A stretch of 17,084 nucleotides of DNA from Pseudomonadota bacterium (GCA_018262135.1 JAGTSD010000052.1:1-17084), one strand, 5' to 3'. Positions 1 to 7,758 are shown, counted from the stretch's first letter. Numbers and translations: made by a program. Notes: a model not told the origin generated them from the letters alone.

Positions 1-1779
1 TGGGCGGGTGGCGTAATCCATCCGCCAGGTCAGGTCCATCTCGAATCGTTCCGGCTTGAGGGACGGATGCCGGTCTGGCGCTATGCGATAGGCAACCTGG
101 TGCTGGAACAGCGCATCTGGCTGGAGCCAGGCGCCCATACCAGCTACGTCGCCTGGCGGCTGGTCACAACCCCCGCTGGCCGCGATGCGCAACTGCGGGT
201 TCGCTTGCTGGTGAATGGCCGCGATCATCACAGCCGCACCCAGATGGACCAGTTTCAGCCGATGATCGCCGCGCCCGATTCAGCCTTGCGCCGCGTCCAG
301 ACTCCGGACTTTACCCTGCGGTTGTGGGCGGTGGGCGGCGTCATCGTGGACGACGTCAACTGGTTTGAGAACTTCGATCTGCCTATCGAGCACGAACGCG
401 GCCTGGCGCACCGCGACCACCATCTCTGCATCGGCGAGGCGGTATTGCCATTACGGCCCGGCGTCTGGACCGGCGTGATCGCCAGCCTGCATGACGAGGT
501 CTCCCTGGATTTCGACGCGGCATTGCGGCGGTTTCTGGGCCGGGAGGCCGAACTGCTGACCCAGGCCGAAGCACGCGTGCCGGAACTGCGCCGAGCGCCG
601 GACTGGATGCGGCAACTGGTGCTGGCCGCCGACAGCTTCCTGTTCGCCCGGCCGTTGCCCGATTTGCCCGATGGCGAATCGGTGATCGCCGGTTATCCCT
701 GGTTCGGCGACTGGGGCCGCGACACCATGATCGCCCTGCCAGGACTGACGCTGGTGACAGGCCGCGCCGACATCGCCCGCCGCATCCTGCTGACCTTCGC
801 CCGCTTCACGGACCGGGGCATGTTGCCCAACCTGTTTCCCGCTGCCGGCGAACCGCTGGCCTACAACACCGCCGACGCCGCGCTGTGGTACATCGAGGCT
901 TGGCGGGCCTACGTGGAGGCCAGCGCCGATATCGAAACCCTGGCCCAAGTCTTCCCGATCCTGCAGGAAATCATCGCCTGGCATGTCGCTGGCGCCCGTT
1001 ACGGCATCGGCATGGACCCGAACGACGGTTTGCTGCGCGCCGGCGAACCGGGCACTCAACTGACCTGGATGGACGCCAAGGTCGGCGACTGGGTGGTGAC
1101 CCCGCGCATCGGCAAGCCTGTTGAAATCAACGCGCTCTGGTACAACGCGCTACGCAGCGTGGCCGAATTCGCCCGCCAGTTGGGCCAGATGCCGACCTTC
1201 TATGACGACCTGGCGGATCAGGCCCGGCAGGGTTTTCACCGCTTCGTCAAGCTGGACGGGGAGGGGCTGTTTGACGTACTGGACGGTCCCGACGGCGACG
1301 ATGCCCGCATCCGGCCCAACCAGATTTTCGCCGTCAGCCTGCCTCACAGCCCGCTCGATCACGCGGCGTGGCAGGCGGTGGTGCGGGTGTGTGGCCGGGA
1401 ACTGCTGACCTCTTACGGATTGCGCTCCCTGGCGCCGCGCCACGCCGAGTTCCGGCCCTATTATCGCGGCGATGTCCGGGAACGGGATGGCGGCTATCAT
1501 CAGGGTCCGGTGTGGGCCTGGCTGCTGGGCCATTACGCCCTGGCCGAGTTCCGGATTCACGGTCATGCGGCGGAAGCGCAAGGTTGGCTGGAACCGATCC
1601 GCGATCATCTGCTGGACGCTGGCCTGGGCACGGTCAGCGAGATTTTCGATGGCGCCCCGCCCCATCATCCGCGCGGAGCGCCGGCGCAGGCCTGGTCGGT
1701 GGCCTGCGTGCTGGAAGCCTGGCAGCGGCTGGAGCGGTTGAAGGGCGAGCACTGCCCGTTGCCAGCGGCGGTGGGCTGA
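1..1779 (+). CDS. Glycogen debranching enzyme (amylo-alpha-1,6-glucosidase, GH133-like), 5' truncated by window edge
   Basis: The reading frame is open from base 1, so the gene begins outside the window; the first in-window ATG (67) is not the start, because residues before it (VHLESFRLEG) continue the N-terminal domain. The visible 592 residues cover most of an N-terminal GDE domain and a complete C-terminal (alpha/alpha)6 glucosidase domain. Recognisable blocks are GYPWFGDWGRDT (about 691..726), the LTWMDAK block with a likely catalytic Asp at codon 1072..1074, RPNQIFAVSLP, GGYHQGPVWAW and SEIFDG near the end (1636..1653). The family hydrolyses alpha-1,6 branch points of glycogen or related glucans in the cytoplasm. 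No signal peptide can be judged because the start is missing. It ends with TGA and no clear terminator follows. Family assignment is firm; the exact substrate is not. Confidence 0.93.
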   Translation, partial: WAGGVIHPPGQVHLESFRLEGRMPVWRYAIGNLVLEQRIWLEPGAHTSYVAWRLVTTPAGRDAQLRVRLLVNGRDHHSRTQMDQFQPMIAAPDSALRRVQTPDFTLRLWAVGGVIVDDVNWFENFDLPIEHERGLAHRDHHLCIGEAVLPLRPGVWTGVIASLHDEVSLDFDAALRRFLGREAELLTQAEARVPELRRAPDWMRQLVLAADSFLFARPLPDLPDGESVIAGYPWFGDWGRDTMIALPGLTLVTGRADIARRILLTFARFTDRGMLPNLFPAAGEPLAYNTADAALWYIEAWRAYVEASADIETLAQVFPILQEIIAWHVAGARYGIGMDPNDGLLRAGEPGTQLTWMDAKVGDWVVTPRIGKPVEINALWYNALRSVAEFARQLGQMPTFYDDLADQARQGFHRFVKLDGEGLFDVLDGPDGDDARIRPNQIFAVSLPHSPLDHAAWQAVVRVCGRELLTSYGLRSLAPRHAEFRPYYRGDVRERDGGYHQGPVWAWLLGHYALAEFRIHGHAAEAQGWLEPIRDHLLDAGLGTVSEIFDGAPPHHPRGAPAQAWSVACVLEAWQRLERLKGEHCPLPAAVG

Positions 1780-2254
1780 ATGTGAAGCCTCGTTCGGGTT
1801 GACGTGTGCGATTGCGGGAACCAACACTTTCAGACGGAACTGAAGGTATTCCTGGCGGAGGAGCGTTAATTTTTGGCGCAAGCCACTGGAGCGCGGCAAG
1901 GCAACTGCGCCTCGTAAAACGATGGATCAGCTTCGGGGGACGGTGAGCATGTTGAGGGTTCCAAGGCCGGAAGGCTCGTGATGAATGTTATACTGCTGAC
2001 AAAAGCCAGCAAGATCAAAGAATTCTTGTCAACCACGGCAGTTTGCCGCACATAAGCGAACATTACAGGATATTTTCGAGTTTGCTGACCCTGGTCCTGC
2101 TGTTGCGTGGAGCCAGAAGAAACCGCCTGGCGCGACGCTCTGGCACGGGTCCTGTACCGCCGGCAATATCATCCCGTCGTCCCCCGCTACGCGATCTTTC
2201 CATTTGCTGCCGTCATCGGCGTGATCGACCCGATGCGGTTGTATGTGGAGAGTT
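1780..2254. other. Non-coding or decayed region with no supported gene
   Basis: The stretch between the debranching enzyme and the end of the DUF790 gene has lower GC than its surroundings (especially 1980..2090). Short open frames exist on both strands (for example 1866..2063 minus, 2107..2310 plus with a GTG start, and a 23-codon frame at 2189..2260 minus whose ATG overlaps the DUF790 stop), but none has recognisable homology or a convincing ribosome binding site. No hairpin with a T-run was found. It may be remains of a lost gene. Confidence 0.5.
1986..1994 (+). promoter_or_regulatory. Possible extended -10 promoter (TGTTATACT)
   Basis: TGTTATACT matches an extended -10 (TGn then TATACT, 5 of 6 to TATAAT). 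No acceptable -35 lies 16 to 18 bases upstream, and no clear gene follows on this strand before 3529, so it could be chance, drive an unrecognised small RNA, or be left from a lost gene. Confidence 0.2.
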
Positions 2255-3433
2255 TCATGGCAAATGCTCCAGGGCATCCAGCACCGCACGTGGTTCGAGC
2301 TTGCCCTTGAAGAACAGCACCGGGCCGGGAACGTCCTGAAAATCATCCGCGCCGACGTTCAGGCGTTCCGAAATGGCGACGATCAAATTTGGCATCGCGG
2401 CACGGCGCAGCTTGTCCAGCTTGCGGCGCAGGTAGTCCGGATGCCAGAAGCCCATGATTTCCACATGCGCTATCCGGCCATCGGAGTGGCGCAGGGCGAA
2501 GTCGGGCACGAACACCGTCCCCTTCAAATCCACGATCTCCACTTCCCGCTCCAGTGCCCACGATGTTTCCAACTTCTCCCAGCGACGGGCAAAGCTTTCC
2601 TCCAGCAGGCTGTCATAGACCGGCGGTGCGGTGGTGAGCGGTTTGAGCGGCGACTGTGAGTCGAGCCGGTAGCTCAATTCCTGCCCGTCCCGCTGCAACA
2701 CCGCTTCCATTTCCCAGCGGCTGACCCGCAGCAGCGCCGGCAGGAACATGGCCATCTGCAAGCCGTATTTGCGGGTCTGCTTGAACAGGCTGGCGGGACC
2801 GTCCACGTAGATTTGGTAACCATCATCCAGATTGCCCTCGACCGCGTACATCAGGCCGTGAAACTTGAGATGCTGGAACAGCCGGCGGTATTCGCCTGGG
2901 ACGTTGCGGTGAGCGATGAGGCGCAAATACAGCGCCGAGTACAGCAGACCCTGCGCCTGAGCCAGGTTGTAGCGATCCACCAGCCGGTCCGGGGTGAAAT
3001 CCGGCAGCGCGGTCAGCAGGTGATTCTCCGGCAGGTCAGCGTACAACGCTTCGCGCAGCGTTTCGGCTTCCAGTTGATAGCGCGGGGCAACGGTCTCGAG
3101 CACCTCCCGCGCCTGAGTTTCGCCATAACTGCCGCATTCCGCCGCCAGGGTGAAGAGATCGCGCCGCAGCGTTTCCGGCTCCAGTTCGCCGGTGGCCAGG
3201 CTGAACTCGGCGGCGTTCAGCGCCAGGTGGGCGAAGCCGCGCACGATGCGGTAATCCGGCGAGTCGCCTTCCAGCGCCCGCAGGGCCGCCTGCAACTCGC
3301 CGCGCGTGCGGTGCTGGTGTTCGTGAATCAGGTTCAGCACCTGCTCAGCCCAGACGTGCTGCTCGCGCCGTAGAAAGCGGGGATAGACCTGAGCGCCGCG
3401 TTTGTGGGAGAAGAGGAGATCGGAAGGGAGCAT
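2255..3433 (-). CDS. DUF790 family nuclease, Bax1-like partner of XPB helicase
   Basis: This 392-residue protein begins MLPSDLL, like the family, and carries the family block DRYNLAQAQGLLY (153..165). Its C-terminal third holds a PD-(D/E)xK-type nuclease core: VPDF with Asp311, then HVEIMGFW with Glu325, followed by a basic helix around YLRRKLDKLRR. In archaea, Bax1 (the DUF790 family) binds XPB and cuts DNA junctions, giving a helicase-nuclease pair for nucleotide-excision-type repair. Here it lies downstream of an XPB-like helicase on the same strand, which supports the same partnership. The ATG is only 5 bases from the end of an inserted element (3439..3995), so the leader comes from that element (CTTCCGTGGAC then CCCTC) and shows no good Shine-Dalgarno sequence; expression may be weak or depend on readthrough. 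Family call is firm; the biological role in bacteria is inference. Confidence 0.88.
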   Translation of the reverse strand: MLPSDLLFSHKRGAQVYPRFLRREQHVWAEQVLNLIHEHQHRTRGELQAALRALEGDSPDYRIVRGFAHLALNAAEFSLATGELEPETLRRDLFTLAAECGSYGETQAREVLETVAPRYQLEAETLREALYADLPENHLLTALPDFTPDRLVDRYNLAQAQGLLYSALYLRLIAHRNVPGEYRRLFQHLKFHGLMYAVEGNLDDGYQIYVDGPASLFKQTRKYGLQMAMFLPALLRVSRWEMEAVLQRDGQELSYRLDSQSPLKPLTTAPPVYDSLLEESFARRWEKLETSWALEREVEIVDLKGTVFVPDFALRHSDGRIAHVEIMGFWHPDYLRRKLDKLRRAAMPNLIVAISERLNVGADDFQDVPGPVLFFKGKLEPRAVLDALEHLP

Positions 3434-3438
3434 GAGGG

Positions 3439-3467
3439 GTCCACGGAAGACACGGAAGGCACGGAAA
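3439..3467 (+). repeat. Left terminal inverted repeat
   Basis: This 29-base purine-rich end begins GTCCACGGAAGACACGGAAG and matches the reverse complement of 3967..3995 at 27 of 29 positions (differences at positions 16 and 21). It contains an internal short repeat, roughly GAAGACACG then GAAGGCACG. Read on the minus strand, it forms the leader immediately before the DUF790 start codon. Confidence 0.85.
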
Positions 3468-3477
3468 AAGAAGGGAA

Positions 3478-3533
3478 AAAGATGGATAAAGACGGAAAAG
3501 ATGGAAAAGACGGACGAAGAGGGGAAAGATGGG
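3478..3533 (+). repeat. Short tandem repeat, unit AAAGAYGGA
   Basis: Six adjoining units of 9 to 10 bases follow the pattern AAAGA(T/C)GGA: AAAGATGGAT, AAAGACGGA, AAAGATGGA, AAAGACGGAC, GAAGAGGGG, AAAGATGGG. The central base alternates T and C in the first four units. The tract is almost all purine on the plus strand and ends over the first possible start codon (3529) of the GxxExxY gene. Confidence 0.7.
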
Positions 3534-3937
3534 AAATATCGAGATCGAGGAGCAGAAAATGAGTGGTTTGAGGTTCGAGGAGGAAACTTTTGCCATCAGG
3601 GGGGCTGTCTTTGAGGTGTACCGTGTGATGGGCTGTGGTTTTCTCGAAGCGGTCTATCAGGAATGCTTGGAAAAGGAGCTTGCTGCTCGGGGCATCCTGT
3701 TCGTCGCTCAGCAGGAATTGCGACTCTACTACAAAGGTGAGACCCTGCGGCAGTTCTACAAACCAGACCTGATCTGTTTCGGTTAAGATTATCGTTGAGC
3801 TGAAGGCCATCAGCGCCTTATCAGGAGAACACAAAGCTCAAGTGTTGAACTATTTGAAGGCGACCGGCCATGAAGTCGGTCTACTGGTTAACTTTGGTTG
3901 CTATCCCAAAGCGATTGTTGAAAGACTGGTTCTTTAG
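3529..3937 (+). pseudogene. GxxExxY family protein, frameshifted
   Basis: The first frame (from ATG 3529, or ATG 3559, which has GAGGAG seven bases upstream) encodes GCGFLEAVYQE, the GxxExxY signature, then YYKGE and YKPDLICFG, and stops at 3784..3786. Dropping one base near 3783/3784 (GGTTAAG read as GGTAAG) continues the protein as [45 protein letters not shown], ending at TAG 3935..3937. Joined, this is a full-length member of about 136 residues (126 from the second ATG) with a PD...ExK nuclease-like core; the frameshift falls between the PD and ExK parts. No function is established that I can name. The rest of the sequence is well preserved, so the shift is recent or an assembly error. 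Confidence 0.85.
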
Positions 3938-5399
3938 ATTTTTCAATCATTCCGTCTTTTTCCTCCTTTCCGTGTCTTCTGTGTCTTCCGTGGACAGAAT
4001 CCCGGCGCCGGTCAGCGACCCGTTCCTCGCGGGTTTCCCTGGCGATGACTTCGTACAGCACCGCCTGCTTGCCATCGCCGCGCCGCAGGATGCGCCCCAA
4101 CCGCTGCACGAATTCCCGCGCTGAAGCGCTGCCCGACAGGATCACGCCCACCGAGGCGTCCGGCACGTCCACCCCTTCATTGAGCACGTTGCTGGTCACG
4201 ATGGCGGCGTAGGCCCCAGACTTGAACCGGTCGAGAATGTCCTGCCGCTCCTTGATCGCGGTCTGATGGGTCAGGCAGGGGATCAGGAACCGCTGCGACA
4301 CCTCGTAGGCGGTGGCGTTGTCCTCGGTGAAAATCACGGTCCTGGCGCCCGGATGGTTGGCCAGGATCATGCCCAGCGCCCGCAACTTGGCCGGGGTGGC
4401 GTGGGCGATACGGCGGGCGGCGCGATGGGCGCGCATGGCGCGGCGGCCCTCGACGCTGCGGGCCGATAGCATCACAAACCGGTTCCAGCCTTCCAGTGTG
4501 TTCAGCCCCAGGCGGTTGGCCTGCAAAAAGGCGTTGCGTTCGTCCAGCGCCTGCTGGTAGGCGCTGCGCTCTGCGGGGGACAGGTCCACATGCACCGGCC
4601 GTACCTGAAAATCGGCCAGCACGTCGCCGGCTAGTTGTTCCGGCCGCCGGCGGTAGACGATGGGACCGATCAGTTCGAGCAGGTCCACGTCCTTGCCGTC
4701 GCTGCGTTCGGGCGTGGCGGTTAGCCCGAGACGGTAGGGCGCCAGCGAAAATTCGGCGATGACCCGGTAGAACTCCGAGGGCAGATGATGCGCCTCGTCG
4801 AAAATCAACAGGCCGAAACGGTCGCCCAACCGTTCGATGTGGCGGGCGGCGGAATCATAGGTGGCGATCGTCAGCGGCTGGGGTTCGTGATAGCCGCCGC
4901 CGATCAGGCCGATTTCCTGGTCCGGGAACGCCGCCCGCAGCAGCGCGTACCATTGCTGCATCAGGTCCAGGGTCGGGACCATGATCAGCCCGTCGCGCCG
5001 CGCCCAGCACAATGCCAGCAGCCCGACCAGCGTTTTGCCGGCCCCGGTCGGCAGCACCACCACGCCGCGCCCTTTCGCCGCGCGCCAGGCGGCCAGCGCT
5101 TCCTGTTGGTGGGGGTAGGGCGTCATTTCCAGCGCACAGGCAAGTTCCCGGCGCTGGTAGCGCGGGGCTTTATTACGGGCCAGTTGGCCCTTGAGCGGCC
5201 CGATGATCTCGCCGTAGCGATGGGCGGGCGCGCGGTAGGCGTCCACCCGGGGATCGTAGCAGAACCAGGTTTCCAGCCCGGCCGGCAGTTCGGCAATGCC
5301 TTCGAGCAACAGGGTGCCCCGGTCGAAGCGAAGCTGGCGCTCCACATCGTCGTGGCCGGTGCGGTACAGGCCGGCGGTGTCCTTGGTGGTGTGTTTCAT
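3888..5399 (-). CDS. XPB-like superfamily 2 DEAH helicase
   Basis: This 503-residue protein has all main SF2 motifs: Walker A PTGAGKT (117..123), DEAH (201..204), TATPERSDG (227..235), IFTEDN (356..361), [12 protein letters not shown] (402..413) and QRLGRILRR (432..440). An N-terminal domain of about 90 residues precedes the ATPase, as in XPB relatives. The family unwinds DNA by ATP hydrolysis in repair; its partner nuclease Bax1/DUF790 lies downstream on the same strand. The start has AGGGA about 6 bases upstream of the ATG. Residues up to Ser468 look native (the basic end ERVADRRR resembles family C-termini). Residues 469..503 are encoded by the inserted element's inverted end and its adjacent DNA, so the native stop was probably lost. 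Helicase call is firm; the repair role is inferred from family and context. Confidence 0.92.
   Translation of the reverse strand: MKHTTKDTAGLYRTGHDDVERQLRFDRGTLLLEGIAELPAGLETWFCYDPRVDAYRAPAHRYGEIIGPLKGQLARNKAPRYQRRELACALEMTPYPHQQEALAAWRAAKGRGVVVLPTGAGKTLVGLLALCWARRDGLIMVPTLDLMQQWYALLRAAFPDQEIGLIGGGYHEPQPLTIATYDSAARHIERLGDRFGLLIFDEAHHLPSEFYRVIAEFSLAPYRLGLTATPERSDGKDVDLLELIGPIVYRRRPEQLAGDVLADFQVRPVHVDLSPAERSAYQQALDERNAFLQANRLGLNTLEGWNRFVMLSARSVEGRRAMRAHRAARRIAHATPAKLRALGMILANHPGARTVIFTEDNATAYEVSQRFLIPCLTHQTAIKERQDILDRFKSGAYAAIVTSNVLNEGVDVPDASVGVILSGSASAREFVQRLGRILRRGDGKQAVLYEVIARETREERVADRRRDSVHGRHRRHGKEEKDGMIEKSKEPVFQQSLWDSNQS
3967..3995 (-). repeat. Right terminal inverted repeat, also coding for the helicase tail
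   Basis: Read on the minus strand this starts GTCCACGGAAGACACAGAAG and pairs with 3439..3467 (27 of 29). It lies in frame inside the helicase gene and encodes [10 protein letters not shown] of the helicase C-terminus. Confidence 0.85.
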
Positions 5400-5507
5400 G
5401 TCCGTCCCTGCTGTTTCAGGTTATCCACCCATCCAGCGTGGCGACCAGCCCCGGTTTCGCAGGGTCGCGGGCGCGGATCGGCGGGGATTTTCTCGAACGC
5501 GATTGAA

Positions 5508-5516
5508 ATCATAACA
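5508..5516 (-). promoter_or_regulatory. Possible extended -10 promoter for the helicase operon
   Basis: The minus strand reads TGTTATGAT, an extended -10 (TGn then TATGAT, 5 of 6 to TATAAT). The -35 position (5531..5536) is not consensus, which is tolerated by extended -10 promoters. Transcription would begin about 100 bases before the helicase ATG. Confidence 0.35.
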
Positions 5517-5733
5517 ATCCTCCCAGCGAAACCGCCGAAGAACCGTAGCGACTCCATTTGCACAGGTCAAGTGATCCCGAATGCTCTGGCTGTTTTGGGC
5601 GGACACGATTCTTCACGCGATTATTCAAGGCTTGGGGCGGTAACTTTTGGAACGCTCGCCGCTCCAACCAGTACTGACTGCGCCAACTTGCGGCGAACGG
5701 CTGGCATCAGCACGGAAATACCGTCTTTCTGAC

Positions 5734-5762
5734 TGGACAAGCCACCGGGGTTCATGCAGAAT
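5734..5762 (+). promoter_or_regulatory. Possible sigma70-type promoter for the aroQ-remnant/accB/accC operon
   Basis: TGGACA (5734..5739, 5 of 6 to TTGACA), a 17-base spacer and CAGAAT (5757..5762, 4 of 6 to TATAAT) lie upstream of the aroQ remnant. A start near 5769 would give a leader of about 28 bases to the remnant ATG and about 135 bases to accB. Prediction by eye only. Confidence 0.35.
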
Positions 5763-5796
5763 CGCGCCCCTCATTTAAAAGGATTCCAGTTGACTC

Positions 5797-5895
5797 ATGG
5801 CTAACTTGCTGTTGCTGAACGGACCCGGTCTTGATTTGACGGGAATGGAAGATACCACCTTCATCGTGATTGACCTCGCCACGCCACGCCGGTAG
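5797..5895 (+). pseudogene. aroQ: aroQ remnant (type II 3-dehydroquinate dehydratase N-terminus), now a 32-codon ORF
   Basis: The ORF begins MANLLLLNGPGLDLTG, which closely follows the conserved start of AroQ (family pattern MANxLLLNGPNLNLLG). After that the similarity is lost, and it ends at TAG 5893..5895 after 32 codons, where AroQ is normally about 145 residues and catalytic. The two conserved Asn of the loop have become Gly and Asp. aroQ immediately upstream of accB-accC is a common gammaproteobacterial arrangement, so this is best read as a gene that lost nearly all its body while the start region stayed. The stop lies 8 bases before the accB ATG, so translation of this short ORF may deliver ribosomes to accB, which has no clear Shine-Dalgarno of its own. 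It cannot encode an active dehydratase. Confidence 0.75.
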
Positions 5896-5903
5896 CCGTT
5901 GCC

Positions 5904-6404
5904 ATGCCGATGGATATCCGCAAGATCAAGAAGCTCATCGAACTGCTCGAAAGCTCGGCTATGGCCGAAATCGAAATCAAGGAAGGTGAGGATTCGGTGC
6001 GCATCAGCCGCCAAGCCCAAGGTGGCGCTTCGGTCGCGATGCCCTCGCAACCGCTGTGGGCCACGCCCGCACCCTACGGTTTTGCGCCTGCTGCGCCCGT
6101 GATGCCGGTTCCCACGTCGCCGGCCGCGCCGGCCGCGCCCGCGCCGGTCCCCGACGCCGACGCGATCCAGGGCCACGTGCTGCGCTCGCCGATGGTGGGC
6201 ACCTTCTACCGCTCCGCCGCGCCCGGTGGAAAGCCGTTCATCGAGATCGGCCAGCAGGTCAACGTCGGCGATCCGGTCTGCATCATTGAAGCGATGAAGA
6301 TGTTCAACCAGATCGAGGCCGACCACGCGGGTACCGTGACCCGCATCCTGGCCGAGAACGGCCAGCCGGTCGAATACGATCAGCCGCTGCTGGTCATCGA
6401 ATAG
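5904..6404 (+). CDS. accB: Biotin carboxyl carrier protein of acetyl-CoA carboxylase
   Basis: This 166-residue protein carries biotin between the biotin carboxylase (AccC) and carboxyltransferase parts of acetyl-CoA carboxylase, the first committed step of fatty-acid synthesis. The N-terminus [14 protein letters not shown] is typical, a flexible Ala/Pro-rich linker spans about 43..85, and the C-terminal biotinyl domain has the EAMKM motif with the biotinylated Lys132. The thumb-like insertion [17 protein letters not shown] is present, as in the E. coli protein. ATG 5910 is an equally possible start, two codons in. The accC ATG follows the stop by 7 bases, so the two are co-transcribed. It sits directly behind the aroQ remnant and may be translationally coupled to it. 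Confidence 0.97.
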   Translation: MPMDIRKIKKLIELLESSAMAEIEIKEGEDSVRISRQAQGGASVAMPSQPLWATPAPYGFAPAAPVMPVPTSPAAPAAPAPVPDADAIQGHVLRSPMVGTFYRSAAPGGKPFIEIGQQVNVGDPVCIIEAMKMFNQIEADHAGTVTRILAENGQPVEYDQPLLVIE

Positions 6405-6411
6405 CCGCGCC

Positions 6412-7758
6412 ATGCTCGATAAAATCGTCATCGCCAACCGCGGCGAAATCGCTTTGCGCATCTTGCGCGCCTGCCGGGAACTGGGGATCCGCACCGTGGC
6501 CGTGCATTCCACGGTGGACCGCGACCTCAAGCACGTGCGGCTGGCCGATGAAACGGTCTGCATCGGCCCGCCGCCCGCCGCCGACAGCTATCTCAACATG
6601 CCGGCGATCATCAGCGCCGCCGAGGTCACCGACGCGGTAGCCATCCATCCCGGCTACGGCTTCCTGTCCGAGAACGCTGATTTCGCCGAGCGGGTCGAGC
6701 AGAGCGGTTTCATCTTCATCGGCCCCCGCCCGGACACCATCCGGTTGATGGGCGACAAAGTCTCCGCCATCCGGGCGATGAAGGAGGCCGGCGTGCCCTG
6801 CGTGCCGGGTTCGGACGGGCCGCTGGGCGACGACGACCGGGAAACCCTGCGTATCGCCCATGAAATCGGCTACCCGATCATCATCAAGGCGGCCGGCGGT
6901 GGTGGTGGCCGCGGGATGCGGGTGGTGCACAGCGAAGCGGCCTTGCTGACGACCCTCGACCTGACCCGCAGCGAGGCCAACGCGGCGTTCGGCAATCCGA
7001 CCGTGTACATGGAAAAGTACCTGGAGCATCCCCGTCACGTGGAAATCCAGGTGCTGGCCGACACCCACAGCCACGCCATCCACCTAGGCGAGCGCGACTG
7101 CTCGATGCAGCGCCGCCACCAGAAGGTGATCGAGGAAGCGCCGGCACCCGGCGTCAGCGCCGAACAGCGCCGCCACATCGGCCAGGTTTGCGTTGACGCC
7201 TGCCAGCGCATCGGCTATCGCGGCGCGGGCACCTTTGAGTTCCTGTACCAGGATGGCGAGTTCTATTTCATCGAGATGAACACCCGGGTCCAGGTCGAGC
7301 ATCCGGTCACCGAGCTGATTACCGGGGTGGACATCGTCAAGGAGCAGTTGCGTATTGCCGCTGGCGAGCCGCTCGGCTACCGTCAGGACCAGGTTCCCAT
7401 CCACGGCCACGCCCTCGAATGCCGGCTGAACGCCGAGGATCCCGACAACTTCACGCCGTCGCCGGGCACGATCACCCAGTATCACGCGCCGGGTGGGCCG
7501 GGCATCCGGGTGGATTCGCATCTCTACAACGGTTACCGGGTGCCGCCGAACTATGATTCGATGATCGGCAAGCTGATCGCCCACGGCGAAACCCGCGCCG
7601 CCGCCATCGCCCGGATGCGCAACGCCCTGGCCGAACTGGTGATCGAAGGGATCAAGACCAACGCGCCCCTGCACCGGCGCATTCTCGGCGATGCTGGCTT
7701 CATCGCCGGCGGGACCGATATCCACTATCTGGAAAAGCAGTTGCTCGGCACCCGCTAG
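6412..7758 (+). CDS. accC: Biotin carboxylase subunit of acetyl-CoA carboxylase
   Basis: At 448 residues it matches the usual length of AccC (about 449). It uses ATP and bicarbonate to carboxylate biotin on AccB. Visible features are the N-terminal start [27 protein letters not shown] (79..88), ATP-binding Lys116 and Lys159, the glycine-rich loop AGGGGGRGM (161..169), the HVEIQVLAD block, [13 protein letters not shown] (226..238), Glu276 and Glu288 as metal ligands, and NTRVQVEHP (290..298) with the catalytic Arg292. No key residue is missing. It lies 7 bases after accB. A stem-loop directly after the stop (7758..7791) separates it from prmA. Confidence 0.98.
   Translation: MLDKIVIANRGEIALRILRACRELGIRTVAVHSTVDRDLKHVRLADETVCIGPPPAADSYLNMPAIISAAEVTDAVAIHPGYGFLSENADFAERVEQSGFIFIGPRPDTIRLMGDKVSAIRAMKEAGVPCVPGSDGPLGDDDRETLRIAHEIGYPIIIKAAGGGGGRGMRVVHSEAALLTTLDLTRSEANAAFGNPTVYMEKYLEHPRHVEIQVLADTHSHAIHLGERDCSMQRRHQKVIEEAPAPGVSAEQRRHIGQVCVDACQRIGYRGAGTFEFLYQDGEFYFIEMNTRVQVEHPVTELITGVDIVKEQLRIAAGEPLGYRQDQVPIHGHALECRLNAEDPDNFTPSPGTITQYHAPGGPGIRVDSHLYNGYRVPPNYDSMIGKLIAHGETRAAAIARMRNALAELVIEGIKTNAPLHRRILGDAGFIAGGTDIHYLEKQLLGTR

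Larger units (their letters stand above)
3439..3995. mobile_element. 557-bp GxxExxY mini-element with 29-bp terminal inverted repeats, inserted in the helicase/nuclease operon
   Basis: The element is bounded by inverted repeats that both start GTCCACGGAAGACAC and match at 27 of 29 positions, with looser similarity continuing inward. It carries a purine-rich repeat tract, a GxxExxY-type gene on the plus strand (antisense to the operon) and a pyrimidine-rich right flank. Base composition is poorer in GC than the neighbours. No transposase is present and I see no target-site duplication beside the ends (GAGGG on the left, AGAAT on the right). Short units of this kind with GxxExxY genes and purine-rich ends resemble non-autonomous or intervening-sequence-like elements; that comparison is from memory and the mobility is inferred from structure alone. 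Confidence 0.65.
5400..5796. other. Divergent intergenic promoter region between helicase and accBC operon
   Basis: This stretch of about 400 bases is less GC-rich than the flanks and has no credible gene on either strand. It holds a possible extended -10 promoter for the helicase (minus, 5508..5516) and a possible promoter for the accBC operon (plus, 5734..5762), both listed separately. AAAAGGA at 5777..5783 lies 13 bases before the aroQ-remnant ATG. Confidence 0.6.

Noticed and set aside
1866..2063. 65-codon minus frame with a hydrophobic stretch (LILLAFVSSITFI)
   Set aside because: No ribosome site and no family; one hydrophobic patch in an AT-richer gap is weak evidence for a membrane protein.
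3439..3995. A CRISPR-like array or rRNA intervening sequence
   Set aside because: The repeats are only two inverted ends and a short purine tract; there are no spacers and no rRNA flanks.
4785..5732. 315-codon open frame on the plus strand
   Set aside because: It lies antisense to the helicase, has no family similarity, and its codons mirror the true gene; a shadow frame in GC-rich DNA.
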